Shown piece by piece: positions 41,400-50,115 of a stretch of 64,000 bases of DNA (its first letter is position 1; each line of letters starts with the position of its first letter). Source of the stretch: JBBIWA01 sp037439425 (GTDB taxonomy: Bacteria > Acidobacteriota > Blastocatellia > RBC074); NCBI GenBank assembly GCA_037439425.1, contig JBBIWA010000020.1:22773-86772 (forward strand), given 5' to 3'. The notes under the pieces were generated by a model, which ran no database searches, was not told the origin of the DNA, and saw only the letters and a program-made list of their open reading frames with translations. Both the position numbers and the translations under genes were made by a program.

Positions 41400-42512
41400 C
41401 TATGCTGCGGCGTACTCACGCAACGGATGATAAAGTGTGTCGCGCTCGATGGCCTGGAAACCAGCTTCGGTGATGAGCCGGACGATCTCTTCTTTCGTGG
41501 CTTGATTTTCGCTCTGCCCGTCAGCAAGGTAGGACTGCATCAACTCGCCGCCGCCGAGGATCGTGCCATCGAAGTCATTCGCTCCAAAATGCAAGGCCGT
41601 CTGCGCCAGTCTCTTGCCGAGCATCACCCAGTAGGCTTTGATGTGATCAATGTTGTCGAGCATCAAGCGCGAGACGGCAATGGTCTTCAAGCTGTCAATG
41701 CCCGAAGGGCCAGGTAAGTGCGCCAGTTGCGTGCCGGGCGGATGGAAGGCCAGCGGAATGAAGCATTGAAAACCGCCGGTTTTGTCTTGCTGCTGGCGCA
41801 GCTTGATCAAATGATCAAGCCGGTCTTCGTAGTTTTCGATATGGCCGTAGAGCATTGTCGCGTTGGTCTTGAGACCGGCCCGATGAACTTTGCCTGAGAG
41901 CTCAAGCCAGCGCTCGCCGCTGGTCTTGTGCGCGCAGATTTGACGCCGCACCCGATCGGCGAATATCTCGGCTCCGCCCCCCGGACACGAATCCATCCCT
42001 GCCGCCTTCAGCTTCTCAATCACTTCTTCATCAGACATCTTGTAGAAGTGCGCGAAGTAATCCAGCTCAACCATGGTGAAAGCTTTGAGGTGGATATCAG
42101 GCAACTCACGCTTGAGCGCCGAGAGCAGATCGGTGAAGTAAGAGAAAGGAAGCCAGGTGTTGAGACCACCAACGATGTGCAACTCGGTGGCTCCTTGCGC
42201 ACGCGCCTCACGCGCCATGCGCACGCACTGATCGATGCTGTGTGTGTAGCCACCTTCTTCGCGCGGTTTGCGGAAGAAGCTGCAGAACTTGCAATCAGCG
42301 TAGCAGATGTTGGTCGGATTGAGATGACGATTGACGTTGAAATAAGTCGCTCGACCGTGCTTGCGGCGGCGCACTGCATCGGCTAACCGGCCCAGGGAGT
42401 GCAAATCGTCAGTAGCAAACAACGTCATCCCCTCTTCAAAACTCAAGCGCTCGCCAGCCATCACCTTTTCGGCAATAGGCGCAAGCTTTTTGTCCAGCAA
42501 GAAAGCGTCCAT
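41400..42512 (-). CDS. mqnE: Aminodeoxyfutalosine synthase (MqnE), radical SAM enzyme
   Basis: Radical SAM enzyme that joins the MqnA product to SAM-derived adenosine to give aminodeoxyfutalosine. About 370 aa from ATG 42512 (MDAFLLDKK); GTG 42533, overlapping the previous stop, is an alternative. The [4Fe-4S] site CYADCKFCSF has the CxxxCxxC pattern (C70, C74, C77), preceded by HLNPTNI. LHIVGGLNTWLPFSYF, ALPHAF-like MVELDYFAHF and PGGGAEIFADRVR follow the MqnE/MqnC pattern; PGGGAEIF is typical of both, but the overall similarity and mqnD adjacency favour MqnE. The cluster lacks mqnA, mqnB and mqnC in this window. Confidence 0.9.
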   Translation of the reverse strand: MDAFLLDKKLAPIAEKVMAGERLSFEEGMTLFATDDLHSLGRLADAVRRRKHGRATYFNVNRHLNPTNICYADCKFCSFFRKPREEGGYTHSIDQCVRMAREARAQGATELHIVGGLNTWLPFSYFTDLLSALKRELPDIHLKAFTMVELDYFAHFYKMSDEEVIEKLKAAGMDSCPGGGAEIFADRVRRQICAHKTSGERWLELSGKVHRAGLKTNATMLYGHIENYEDRLDHLIKLRQQQDKTGGFQCFIPLAFHPPGTQLAHLPGPSGIDSLKTIAVSRLMLDNIDHIKAYWVMLGKRLAQTALHFGANDFDGTILGGGELMQSYLADGQSENQATKEEIVRLITEAGFQAIERDTLYHPLREYAAA

Positions 42513-42529
42513 CTTTAAGACCCCACTCG

Positions 42530-43141
42530 TCACTTCTGTTGGATGAGTTCTTCAACTTCTTTTTTGATCAACTCGCCGGTTGCGACCAGCACTCGTTTGG
42601 CGACCGTGTCTCCTTGCTCCAGGCGGTCTTCGGCGCGAATCACGATATTGAGCGGCGTGCCCCACTTGCGCTTTTTGTCTCCCACCTTCTGGCGATAGTA
42701 AAAATGTGTGGTGTCGCGTTGCCTGGTCTGATGATCGCCTTCAAAGCAGATTGGATAAGCAGGCTGATGCTTCGCGATGAAGTCGCGCAACTCATCTGCG
42801 CTTGAATACTCGCATACTCCGATGATGGCCAGCCCCTGATCGCGATACTTGAAATATAGCTCATTGAGCGTCTTGACATCATAGTTGCTGTTATGACACC
42901 AGGCGGCGAAGAAGCTGACGATCACTACCGACGAGCCGCGCGCTTGCTCGCGCAAATTAAGCACGGTCCCCTCAAGGGTGGGGAAGGAGAAGTCCTTAAA
43001 CGAAAGCTGGACTTCGCGCAGCGGCGCATATTGATGATCCGCATCCGCGCGCGTGGCGCGCAGCACGCCCGATGGCACAAGCAAAACCATCAGCGCTACC
43101 ACAAACAGCCAGATTGTGAAACTTGCTCGTCTCATTGCCAT
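42530..43141 (-). CDS. Exported thioredoxin-fold protein (TlpA/redoxin-like) with one active-site cysteine
   Basis: A 203-aa protein with an N-terminal signal or anchor (ASFTIWLFVVALMVLLVPSG). A thioredoxin-like domain follows at about 40-200: FKDFSFPTLEGTVLNLREQ, then VVIVSFFAAWCHNSNYDV where TlpA normally has WCxxC, and QGLAIIGVCEYSSADEL. The second cysteine is replaced by Asn, so the protein cannot form the usual CxxC disulphide. It may act as a peroxiredoxin-like or one-Cys reductase. Its frame overlaps both neighbours (ubiA by 10 bp, mqnE closely), so it is embedded in the menaquinone operon. Whether it works in quinone redox chemistry is unknown. Confidence 0.75.
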   Translation of the reverse strand: MAMRRASFTIWLFVVALMVLLVPSGVLRATRADADHQYAPLREVQLSFKDFSFPTLEGTVLNLREQARGSSVVIVSFFAAWCHNSNYDVKTLNELYFKYRDQGLAIIGVCEYSSADELRDFIAKHQPAYPICFEGDHQTRQRDTTHFYYRQKVGDKKRKWGTPLNIVIRAEDRLEQGDTVAKRVLVATGELIKKEVEELIQQK

Positions 43142-43992
43142 AGGAGGATGTCTGCCGCGATGGTGACAAACAAGATCACGCTCACAAAAGCGTTGGTCGT
43201 AAAGAAGGCTGCATTCAAGCGCGAAAGATCGTCGGCGCTCACGATACTGTGCTGGTAGATGAGCAGCGCGGCTGTGGCGGCAACACCAATCAGCCCTAGC
43301 CAGTGCAGCCCGGTCAAGATGTGGACTGCTATCAGCGCCGCTAACATCGCGGCGTGTAGCGCTCCCGCCACCCGCAAGGCACGCGCAATGCCCAACCGTT
43401 GCGGGATGGAATAGAGCCCTGCGCGCACGTCAAAATCATAATCCTGACAGGCGTAAATAATATCGAATCCGGCTGTCCAGAGCATCACAGCCAGACTGAG
43501 CAGCAGCGGGACTGGCGAATCAATAGCTCCCCGAACAGCAATCCATGCCCCCATTGGCGCAATCGCCAAACACCAGCCCAGCACCAGATGCGAAAGCGCA
43601 GTGAAGCGTTTGGTGTAGGAATAAAGCAGCACAGAAGCAAGCGCAACTGGCGCTAGCAGCAGCGTCAACCGGTTGAGCATATAGGTCGCGAGAAAGAAAA
43701 GGGCTGACGAGACGGCTGTGAAGAGCGCCACAAAGCGCGCACTGAGCAAGCCTGCTGGCAAGGCACGCGCTTGAGTCCTCGGATTGGCGGCGTCAAATTC
43801 TCGGTCAACCAAGCGGTTGAAAGCCATCGCCGCCGAGCGCGCGCCAACCATTGCCACCGTGATCCATAAAATTTGATGCCCGGTTGGCAGTCCCTGCGCC
43901 GCCAGCACCGCGCCCAGAAAGGCGAAGGGCAGCGCGAAGAGCGTGTGCTCGATCTTGATCATTTCCAGCGTGATTTTCAGGCTACGTAGCAT
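43132..43992 (-). CDS. UbiA-family prenyltransferase (MqnP-type)
   Basis: Polytopic membrane prenyltransferase, 286 aa, with about eight or nine helices. The two Asp-rich Mg-diphosphate motifs are NRLVDREFDAANPRTQAR (N59, D63, D67) and DIIYACQDYDFDVRAGLYS. In organisms using the futalosine route, a UbiA homologue (MqnP) attaches the polyprenyl chain to 1,4-dihydroxy-6-naphthoate, and this gene's place between mqnDE and ubiX fits that step. 4-hydroxybenzoate as a substrate (ubiquinone pathway) is less likely because no other ubi genes are seen. A heme A synthase-type prenyltransferase is ruled out by motif context. Confidence 0.9.
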   Translation of the reverse strand: MLRSLKITLEMIKIEHTLFALPFAFLGAVLAAQGLPTGHQILWITVAMVGARSAAMAFNRLVDREFDAANPRTQARALPAGLLSARFVALFTAVSSALFFLATYMLNRLTLLLAPVALASVLLYSYTKRFTALSHLVLGWCLAIAPMGAWIAVRGAIDSPVPLLLSLAVMLWTAGFDIIYACQDYDFDVRAGLYSIPQRLGIARALRVAGALHAAMLAALIAVHILTGLHWLGLIGVAATAALLIYQHSIVSADDLSRLNAAFFTTNAFVSVILFVTIAADILLWQ

Positions 43993-44069
43993 CGTTTCGT
44001 GCGATGAGATAACACAACAGTCAGGCGACGGGTGAAGAGTTATGACGTTTTCCCCTTCTCCCCGTCTCT

Positions 44070-44690
44070 CTATCTCCCAAGCGGTTTACTGCCTTCCCAA
44101 CGCGTTTTTTGTTCGTGCGTAATGCCGAGGTGATCAAGCAGCCGGTGCGTAAAATGCTCGACCAGATCATCAATCGTTTGTGGATGATGATAAAAGCTGG
44201 GCATCGCCGGAATGATGCGCACGCCAAGGCGCGCCAGTTTCAGCATATTCTCCAGATGAATCGCACTGAGCGGTGTCTCGCGTGGCACAAGCAGCAGTGG
44301 CTGATTCTCCTTCAGCGTCACGTCAGCAGCGCGATGGATCAAATCGCGGCTGATCCCCGCCGCGATGCAGGCGAGCGTGTTCATGCTGCATGGGATGATG
44401 ACCATCCCATCAGAGAGATATGAGCCGCTGGCAATCGTGGCGCCAATGTCGCTTGCGGAATGGACAATCACCTTGTCGGAATCACAACCCAGTAGCTCCC
44501 GAACTACTCGCCGTTCCGTGCCCGCGACGTTCAATCCCAACTCTTCACCGCAAACGCGGATGCCAGCTTTGGAGATGACCAGATCAATGAGCTCCACCTC
44601 CGAACTCTCGTTCAGGCGCACCAGCAGGCGCTGTGCATAAAGAGCACCGCTCGCTCCAGTGATGCCGATTTTCAGCCTCTTTTTCACCAT
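44070..44690 (-). CDS. UbiX-family flavin prenyltransferase
   Basis: This 206-aa flavoprotein of the UbiX/Pad1 family makes prenylated FMN, the cofactor of UbiD-type decarboxylases. ATG 44690 (MVKKRLKIGITGASGALYAQ) is chosen because it starts at the Rossmann-like GITGASG loop; the longer frame adds 27 residues without a ribosome site. Other landmarks are ASGSYLSDGMVIIPCSMNTLACIAAGIS and RETPLSAIHLENMLKLARLGV with the conserved Pro/Arg residues. UbiD partners decarboxylate the naphthoate ring in the menaquinone route, and none is in this window, so it must be elsewhere. Confidence 0.92.
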   Translation of the reverse strand: MVKKRLKIGITGASGALYAQRLLVRLNESSEVELIDLVISKAGIRVCGEELGLNVAGTERRVVRELLGCDSDKVIVHSASDIGATIASGSYLSDGMVIIPCSMNTLACIAAGISRDLIHRAADVTLKENQPLLLVPRETPLSAIHLENMLKLARLGVRIIPAMPSFYHHPQTIDDLVEHFTHRLLDHLGITHEQKTRWEGSKPLGR

Positions 44691-44862
44691 CTCAGTCTCT
44701 TCTTCCGAGAGAGTGGAGAACGCCCAACTATAGGAGCCACTCTGAAACCTTGTCAAGCAAGGTGCCGCCACGCTATAACGCTCCCTTGATTCCCACCGCG
44801 AATAGTACCGGATGAGATTAGCAATTATGTCACGAAGGCTTCACAATTGGGAGTGAAGTGAT

Positions 44863-45636
44863 GTGCCCGAATTGAGCGGGATACGGACTATGGATCGAGA
44901 GAACCTGAAAGAGCTGTTGCAGGACTTCAAAGAGGGGCGGGCCAGTTTGGACGATACCCTCGAGCGATTGCGCCACCTGCCCTTTGAGGACCTGGGCTAT
45001 GCGCGCGTAGATCATCATCGCGCGCTGCGGCAAGGCTTCCCGGAAGTTGTCTTCGGAAGAGGGAAGACACCTGAACAGATTGTTGAAATCGCGGCGCGAC
45101 TGCTGGAAGGATCTGCCAACTTGCTCATCACGCGGACCGATCGTGAAGTGTTTGAGCGCGTGCGAGGGCTGAGCGAAGAGGCCGTTTTTCATCAGTCCTG
45201 CGGCGCGATCTCGGTGGTCAGGGATAAAACCTTGCGCGGGCGCGGAGTGATTGCCATCGTCACTGCCGGAACAGCCGATATCCCGGTGGCCGAGGAAGCG
45301 GCCATCACGGCCGAAGTCATGGGCAATCGGACGGAGCGGCTCTATGATGTCGGAGTAGCTGGAATTCATCGCCTGCTCAGCCAGCGCCATCTGCTCGATG
45401 CGGCGCGCGTGGTGGTGTGCGTAGCGGGCATGGAAGGCGCGTTGCCTTCAGTGGTTGGTGGTCTCGTCGGCGTGCCGGTCATCGCTGTGCCGACCAGCGT
45501 AGGATATGGCGCCAGCTTGGGCGGCATTGCAGCCTTGCTGGGGATGCTCAACTCGTGCGCCTCGAATGTGGCAGTCGTCAATATTGATAATGGCTTCGGC
45601 GCAGGATTTGTCGCCAGTCTAATCAACCGTGAGTAA
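44863..45636 (+). CDS. larB: LarB, nickel-pincer cofactor biosynthesis carboxylase
   Basis: Hydrolase/carboxylase that starts synthesis of the nickel-pincer nucleotide from nicotinate adenine dinucleotide, a cofactor of lactate racemase and related enzymes. 257 aa from GTG 44863 (GGAG at 44850-44853); ATG 44890 is an alternative. LarB shares its C-terminal domain with PurE-type carboxylases; here ITRTDREVFERV, IAIVTAGTADIPVAEEAAITAEVMGNR and VVCVAGMEGALPSVVGGLVGVPVIAVPTSVGYGAS are characteristic. LarC is encoded 15 kb away in the same window. LarE and LarA are not seen, so the enzyme that uses the cofactor is unknown. Confidence 0.92.
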   Translation: MPELSGIRTMDRENLKELLQDFKEGRASLDDTLERLRHLPFEDLGYARVDHHRALRQGFPEVVFGRGKTPEQIVEIAARLLEGSANLLITRTDREVFERVRGLSEEAVFHQSCGAISVVRDKTLRGRGVIAIVTAGTADIPVAEEAAITAEVMGNRTERLYDVGVAGIHRLLSQRHLLDAARVVVCVAGMEGALPSVVGGLVGVPVIAVPTSVGYGASLGGIAALLGMLNSCASNVAVVNIDNGFGAGFVASLINRE

Positions 45637-45985
45637 AGATCTTCCGCGCCGCTTCCGCCAGCGATTGCCTCGCACTCAGACTGAACGTGCTCTTCCCCAT
45701 CGCTGCTACTCCTGGCGCGCAGTGAGCCAGATTTTAGGCTGCCACAGACGATGAGCTCCAGCTATGCGGCGGGCAGCTTCAACTCGGAATTTGCAAAAAA
45801 GCTCAAGTGGCGGTGGAAGAATTCGCTCATTGTGCGTTTTCTATCCATGCCAGCAAGATCTGCTGGTGTCGAGTAAGAAAGTAGTGGTTGATGCCGGTAG
45901 ACCACTGCTATTGCTTCTCGACTCGCTCTTTGGCGTGGAGGGGTTGGTTGTACCCAGTGAGCAGTCAACCCCTTCCCATTCTTCA

Positions 45986-46015
45986 TAACCGCAATCTTAA
46001 TAACCGCAATCTTAA
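45986..46015. repeat. Perfect 15-bp tandem duplication
   Basis: TAACCGCAATCTTAA is present twice head to tail with no mismatch. It is non-coding and of recent slippage origin or an operator pair. Confidence 0.8.
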
Positions 46016-46070
46016 ATCCCTTGCACCAGCTCGACCTTCTCCCCGTCCCTGCCCCAGAAAATAAAACCAG

Positions 46071-46132
46071 AAAATAAAAAAAGATGAAAACCACTGACGA
46101 TCGCCCCGTTAATCGTCAGTGGTCTTCATCTT
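46071..46132 (-). terminator. Intrinsic terminator, 21-bp stem
   Basis: Arms 46081-46101 and 46112-46132 pair with a single mismatch around a 10-nt loop; on the minus strand this is followed by TTTTTTTATTTT. It is the longest perfect-type hairpin in the window. Confidence 0.85.
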
Positions 46133-46159
46133 GACCAATGAAACTACTACCGAAAAAGC
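46071..46159 (-). ncRNA. Candidate small RNA ending in a long terminator hairpin
   Basis: Predicted minus-strand transcript of about 90 nt, beginning about 7 bases after a near-consensus promoter and ending in a strong intrinsic terminator. The 3' half is a 21-bp hairpin (46081-46101 with 46112-46132, one mismatch, 10-nt loop) followed by a T-run (plus-strand A-run 46071-46080). A 6-codon frame (MKTTDD) lies in the first arm and stops at the loop, but it has no ribosome site. Neither a downstream gene nor an upstream gene on this strand explains the terminator, so an independent small RNA is the simplest reading. No match to tmRNA, RNase P, SRP or 6S RNA is evident. Confidence 0.5.
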
Positions 46160-46165
46160 AGGCAC

Positions 46166-46194
46166 AATATATCGCGCAAAATGCGTTAAATCAA
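46166..46194 (-). promoter_or_regulatory. Sigma70-type promoter of the candidate small RNA
   Basis: Minus strand: -35 TTGATT (46189-46194), 17-bp spacer, -10 TATATT (46166-46171). Spacing is optimal; the -35 and -10 match the consensus at four and five positions. It points toward the terminator hairpin about 35 bp further on. Confidence 0.55.
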
Positions 46195-46705
46195 GTTCAA
46201 AAATGTTGAAAAAGATTAACTAGTTCTCTTCGTTGGGTTTATTAGCCAAAATTTCCCTCCGCCTGTTTAACGCGCTTCGAAGGGATTTCGCTGTGCAGCT
46301 ATAAATCCTCTGGCTATAAAGCTTTAGAGGGACAAGTCAGATTGCACTGGAGCTTAAAGCTGTTAACTTCCTCTGGCTAAAGAAGAAGTTCTCGAAAGAG
46401 TAGAGCAGCTCCCTTAGAGCCTGTTTGGAAATTAGCGCTGTCAGCAGCGGCTTGTTTATAGTTCTTGAGTGAACCCAACGTCTTTAGCTCCATCGGAGCG
46501 AGCTATCGTTTGGGCCGCTCCTACTGCAGCTAAGGGGAGATGACCACCTGCATAGAGCTATAAACAGTACGCTCCTATGGAGCTCAAGAGGGTCAGTCGA
46601 ATTCCAAAACATGCTCTTAGTCAGCCCTGGTTTGTGGTGGATTTTGCCCTGCTTGAGATTAGGATTTTAGCTCTTCCATGCGTATAATTCGCTGGGAGCT
46701 TTGAT

Positions 46706-47842
46706 ATGCGTGCTGATTTGGCAGACTGGATTGCGCTGAACATGGTTCGTGGAATCGGGCCGCGCACTGCCAACGTGCTACTTGACCGCTTTGGCACTCC
46801 GGCCAATGTCTTTGCTGCCTCTCGCCGCGCGCTGGAAGCTGAAGGACTTAAGCCTGAAACGATCAGTGAGCTGCACGACTCTAGGATTTTGGAGCGGGCT
46901 AATGCTGAAATTGAGCGGCTCGAACAACTCAAGGCTCGGGTCGTGACCTTAGAAGACGAGGACTATCCCCCGCTGCTGCGGGAGATCTACGATCCACCGA
47001 TAGCGCTTTATGTTCGTGGGGAGCTCAAGGCTGCGGCACAGCGCCCCTGTCTGGCCATCGTTGGTTCTCGGCGCTGCTCGACCTACGGGGCCAATGCAGC
47101 GCTGAGTTTGGCTCGTGATCTGGCCGAGCAGGGGTTGACGATCGTTTCGGGCCTGGCACGCGGAATTGATGGGGCGGCGCATCGTGGAGCGCTGCAAGCC
47201 AGAGGGCTGACTATCGCCGTAGTGGGGACAGGGCTGGATCTGATTTATCCAAAGGAGCACGCCCAGCTCCTTGATGAGATTGCTGAGAGTGGCGCTGTGA
47301 TTTCAGAGTTTCCTCTGAGTACGCCGCCGCTGGCGCAGAACTTCCCTTATCGCAACCGTGTGCTCAGCGGCCTCTGTTTTGGTGTGCTGGTGGTCGAAGC
47401 GGCTGAGCACAGCGGCTCACTGATCACTGCCCGCTTAGCTTATGAACAGGGGCGCGAGGTTTTTGCCGTACCAGGTAATATCACTTCCCAGACCTCGTTC
47501 GGGCCGAACTACTTGATCAAAGATGGAGCGAAACTGGTACAACACTGGCGGGATATTGTCGAAGAGCTTCCATACGAAGTGAGGCGCCGCATTCTCGGCG
47601 TGGCGCCCGAGGTGGAAGTCCGAGATCAATCCTCAGCGCAGCCCGTGTTTGAAGCAGTTGCGCTCACCGAGACGGAGCAGAAAGTACTCGGATTACTGTT
47701 GCCAGACGTCTCTTCGCACATTGATCAGTTACTGATGGCCAGCGGACTGACCGCAGCGGAACTGATGAATGCGCTGCTCGGGCTGGAGATGAAAGATAAA
47801 ATCAAACAGTTGCCAGGCAAAAGTTTCATCAAGCTGATGTGA
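46706..47842 (+). CDS. dprA: DNA-processing protein DprA
   Basis: Protein that binds incoming single-stranded DNA during natural transformation and loads RecA. 378 aa. An N-terminal helical region (RADLADWIALNMVRGIGPRT, with a helix-hairpin-helix) precedes the Rossmann-like core: IVGSRRCSTYGANAAL, IVSGLARGIDGAAHRGAL, VVGTGLDLIYP and SEFPLSTPPLAQNFPYRNRV, then VFAVPGN. The C-terminal winged-helix domain ends QLPGKSFIKLM. GGGAG lies 8 bp upstream of the ATG. It implies capacity for transformation, though the com genes are elsewhere. A related SMF/DprA role in general recombination cannot be excluded. Confidence 0.95.
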   Translation: MRADLADWIALNMVRGIGPRTANVLLDRFGTPANVFAASRRALEAEGLKPETISELHDSRILERANAEIERLEQLKARVVTLEDEDYPPLLREIYDPPIALYVRGELKAAAQRPCLAIVGSRRCSTYGANAALSLARDLAEQGLTIVSGLARGIDGAAHRGALQARGLTIAVVGTGLDLIYPKEHAQLLDEIAESGAVISEFPLSTPPLAQNFPYRNRVLSGLCFGVLVVEAAEHSGSLITARLAYEQGREVFAVPGNITSQTSFGPNYLIKDGAKLVQHWRDIVEELPYEVRRRILGVAPEVEVRDQSSAQPVFEAVALTETEQKVLGLLLPDVSSHIDQLLMASGLTAAELMNALLGLEMKDKIKQLPGKSFIKLM

Positions 47843-47888
47843 TTTGGGCAGTGGTTGCTGCTAACTGGTTGCTGAAGGTTGATAGGAC

Positions 47889-48545
47889 ATGCTCGATTGG
47901 CTCAAAGACTGGATTTTGGAGATCGCACGTCAGGTGGTGCAGATGCCCGTTTATGCGGCCTCACTGATGATGATCGTGGTAGGAGCGCTTGACTCCTCAT
48001 TGCTCTCAATCCCGGAAGTCAACGACTACATCACCATCGCGCGCGTGGCAAATAATCCTTCCGAGGTCTATTATTTCCCCCTCTTCCCGGCGATCGGCTC
48101 TGTGATCGGTTGTTTAGTGCTTTATCGGATTGCGCGCAGCGGCGAGCAATTTATCGAGCGGCGGTTCCATCCCAAACATCTGGATCGGGTCAAAGCGCTT
48201 TACCGGCGGTGGGGACTACTGGCGCTGGTGATCCCGGCGCTGCTTCCGCCGCCGATGCCATTTAAGATTTTCGTAGCTACTGCTGGCGCACTTGGCTATC
48301 CGCTCGGACGATTTGCAGCTGTGATTATGAGCGCACGGACTGTGCGTTATTACTTTTGGGGGACGGCCGCTTATTTTATGCGTCAGCAGGTGCTGCAGGT
48401 GTTCAAGTTTCTGGAGGAGCACTTCGTAATGGTGCTGGTGGTGGTGCTCTCTCTAGTCGTTGTGTTCTTCTTCATTCGCTGGACAGTTTTGTTTATCCGC
48501 AGCCGATCATTGAAGAGTAAGGCAGAAATTTCTTATACGGACTAA
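47889..48545 (+). CDS. VTT-domain (DedA/SNARE-associated) membrane protein
   Basis: A 218-aa membrane protein with about five helices of the VTT/DedA superfamily, whose members translocate or scramble lipids such as undecaprenyl phosphate or phosphatidylethanolamine. Landmarks: SLLSIPEVNDYITIARVANN early, the re-entrant region YFPLFPAIGSVIG, and the family motif IPALLPPPMPFKIFVATAG (reads as the conserved E/D..PPP.P.G.. loop here without the usual acidic residue). It lacks the exact DedA GxxxPGERT motif, so it belongs to the YqaA/TVP38 side. It begins 46 bp after dprA, possibly co-transcribed, with no functional link. Confidence 0.82.
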   Translation: MLDWLKDWILEIARQVVQMPVYAASLMMIVVGALDSSLLSIPEVNDYITIARVANNPSEVYYFPLFPAIGSVIGCLVLYRIARSGEQFIERRFHPKHLDRVKALYRRWGLLALVIPALLPPPMPFKIFVATAGALGYPLGRFAAVIMSARTVRYYFWGTAAYFMRQQVLQVFKFLEEHFVMVLVVVLSLVVVFFFIRWTVLFIRSRSLKSKAEISYTD

Positions 48546-49176
<631 letters not shown>

Positions 49177-50115
49177 TCAGGCCGCAGATTGACCTGCTGC
49201 TGCCGCTTTAGCGCCTAACAATTGATTGAGGGCAGTGCTCAGTGTGGGATAGAGGAACTGATAGCCAGTCGCCACAGCCACTTTGGGAACCACACGCTGG
49301 CTGGCCAGCAGCATCTCTGCCATCTCGCCCAAAGCCAGGCGCAGGAGGAAAGCCGGTGCGGGTAAGAAAGCAGGCCGATGCAGTACTCCGGCCAGCGTCC
49401 TAGTGAACTCAGCATTGGTCACTACTCCCGGAGCCACAGCGTTGACTGGGCCACTGACGGCCGAGTTCACAATAGCGTGGCGCAAGATGCCGACCACATC
49501 AGCAATGTGGACCCAAGGGAACCATTGCTTGCCGCTCCCCAACGGCCCGGCCACTCCGAGTCTGAATGAGGGCAGCATGCGAGCTAACGCGCCGCCTTCC
49601 GTGCTCAAAACCACGCCAGTGCGCACCTGAGCGACACGCATCCCCAGCTCACTGGCGCGCGCCTCTTCTCGCTCCCACTCCTGACATATCTGACTCAAGA
49701 AATCGTTACCCGGCGATGAGTCTTCATCCAATGCCTCATCACCACGATCGCCATAAAAGCCCACTGCCGAAGCTCCCACCAGTAGGCTCGGCTTTGTTTG
49801 CATGAGGCTCAACCCATCCACCAGATTTTTGGTGCCGATCACGCGCGAGTCTCTGATCCGCTGCTTCTTGAGCGTGGTCCACCTCTCATCAGCAATCGGC
49901 TCACCAGCTAGGTGGACTATCGCTTCAACTCCGGCCAGCGCCTCAGCTGGCGGCGGCCCAGCCATCAGATCGCATTGATAAAGCTCAACGCCAGGTGGAA
50001 GTCGCGAGTTATCCGGCTTACGCGAGACAGTGACAATACTATGCCCCTCGTTTCTGAGCGAATCAACTAGCGCGCGGCCAATCAATCCTGTTGCTCCTGT
50101 AACGAAGATCTTCAT
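49177..50115 (-). CDS. TIGR01777-family NAD-dependent epimerase-like protein
   Basis: SDR-type Rossmann protein, 312 aa, of the SDR39U1/YfcH group of unknown substrate. ATG 50115 (MKIFVTGATGLIGRALVDSL) is chosen on AGGAGG just upstream. The NAD(P)-binding GATGLIGRAL is at 7-16. IVHLAGEPIADERWTTLKKQRIRDSR is the signature of this family. SAVGFYGDRGDEALDEDS holds a Tyr in the place of the SDR catalytic Tyr. The C-terminal DUF1731-type tail ends FLYPTLSTALNQLL. Homologues are linked to cell division or cell envelope genes in several bacteria, but the reaction is unknown. Confidence 0.92.
   Translation of the reverse strand: MKIFVTGATGLIGRALVDSLRNEGHSIVTVSRKPDNSRLPPGVELYQCDLMAGPPPAEALAGVEAIVHLAGEPIADERWTTLKKQRIRDSRVIGTKNLVDGLSLMQTKPSLLVGASAVGFYGDRGDEALDEDSSPGNDFLSQICQEWEREEARASELGMRVAQVRTGVVLSTEGGALARMLPSFRLGVAGPLGSGKQWFPWVHIADVVGILRHAIVNSAVSGPVNAVAPGVVTNAEFTRTLAGVLHRPAFLPAPAFLLRLALGEMAEMLLASQRVVPKVAVATGYQFLYPTLSTALNQLLGAKAAAAGQSAA

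Larger units (their letters stand above)
45637..46705. other. Long intergenic region with tandem repeat and candidate small RNA
   Basis: No protein-coding gene is convincing. A perfect 15-bp tandem duplication (TAACCGCAATCTTAA at 45986-46000 and 46001-46015) and the sequence CCAGAAAATAAAA repeated at about 46065-46080 precede the small-RNA unit at 46071-46194. The stretch 46300-46600 is rich in AGCTATAAA/CCTCTGGC-type short repeats. Confidence 0.45.

Noticed and set aside
40854..41717. A 287-aa frame antisense to mqnD and mqnE
   Set aside because: Antisense of two well-conserved genes; length arises from codon bias.
45762..46094. A 110-aa minus-strand frame
   Set aside because: It starts inside the terminator hairpin and its N-terminus is just the translated T-run.
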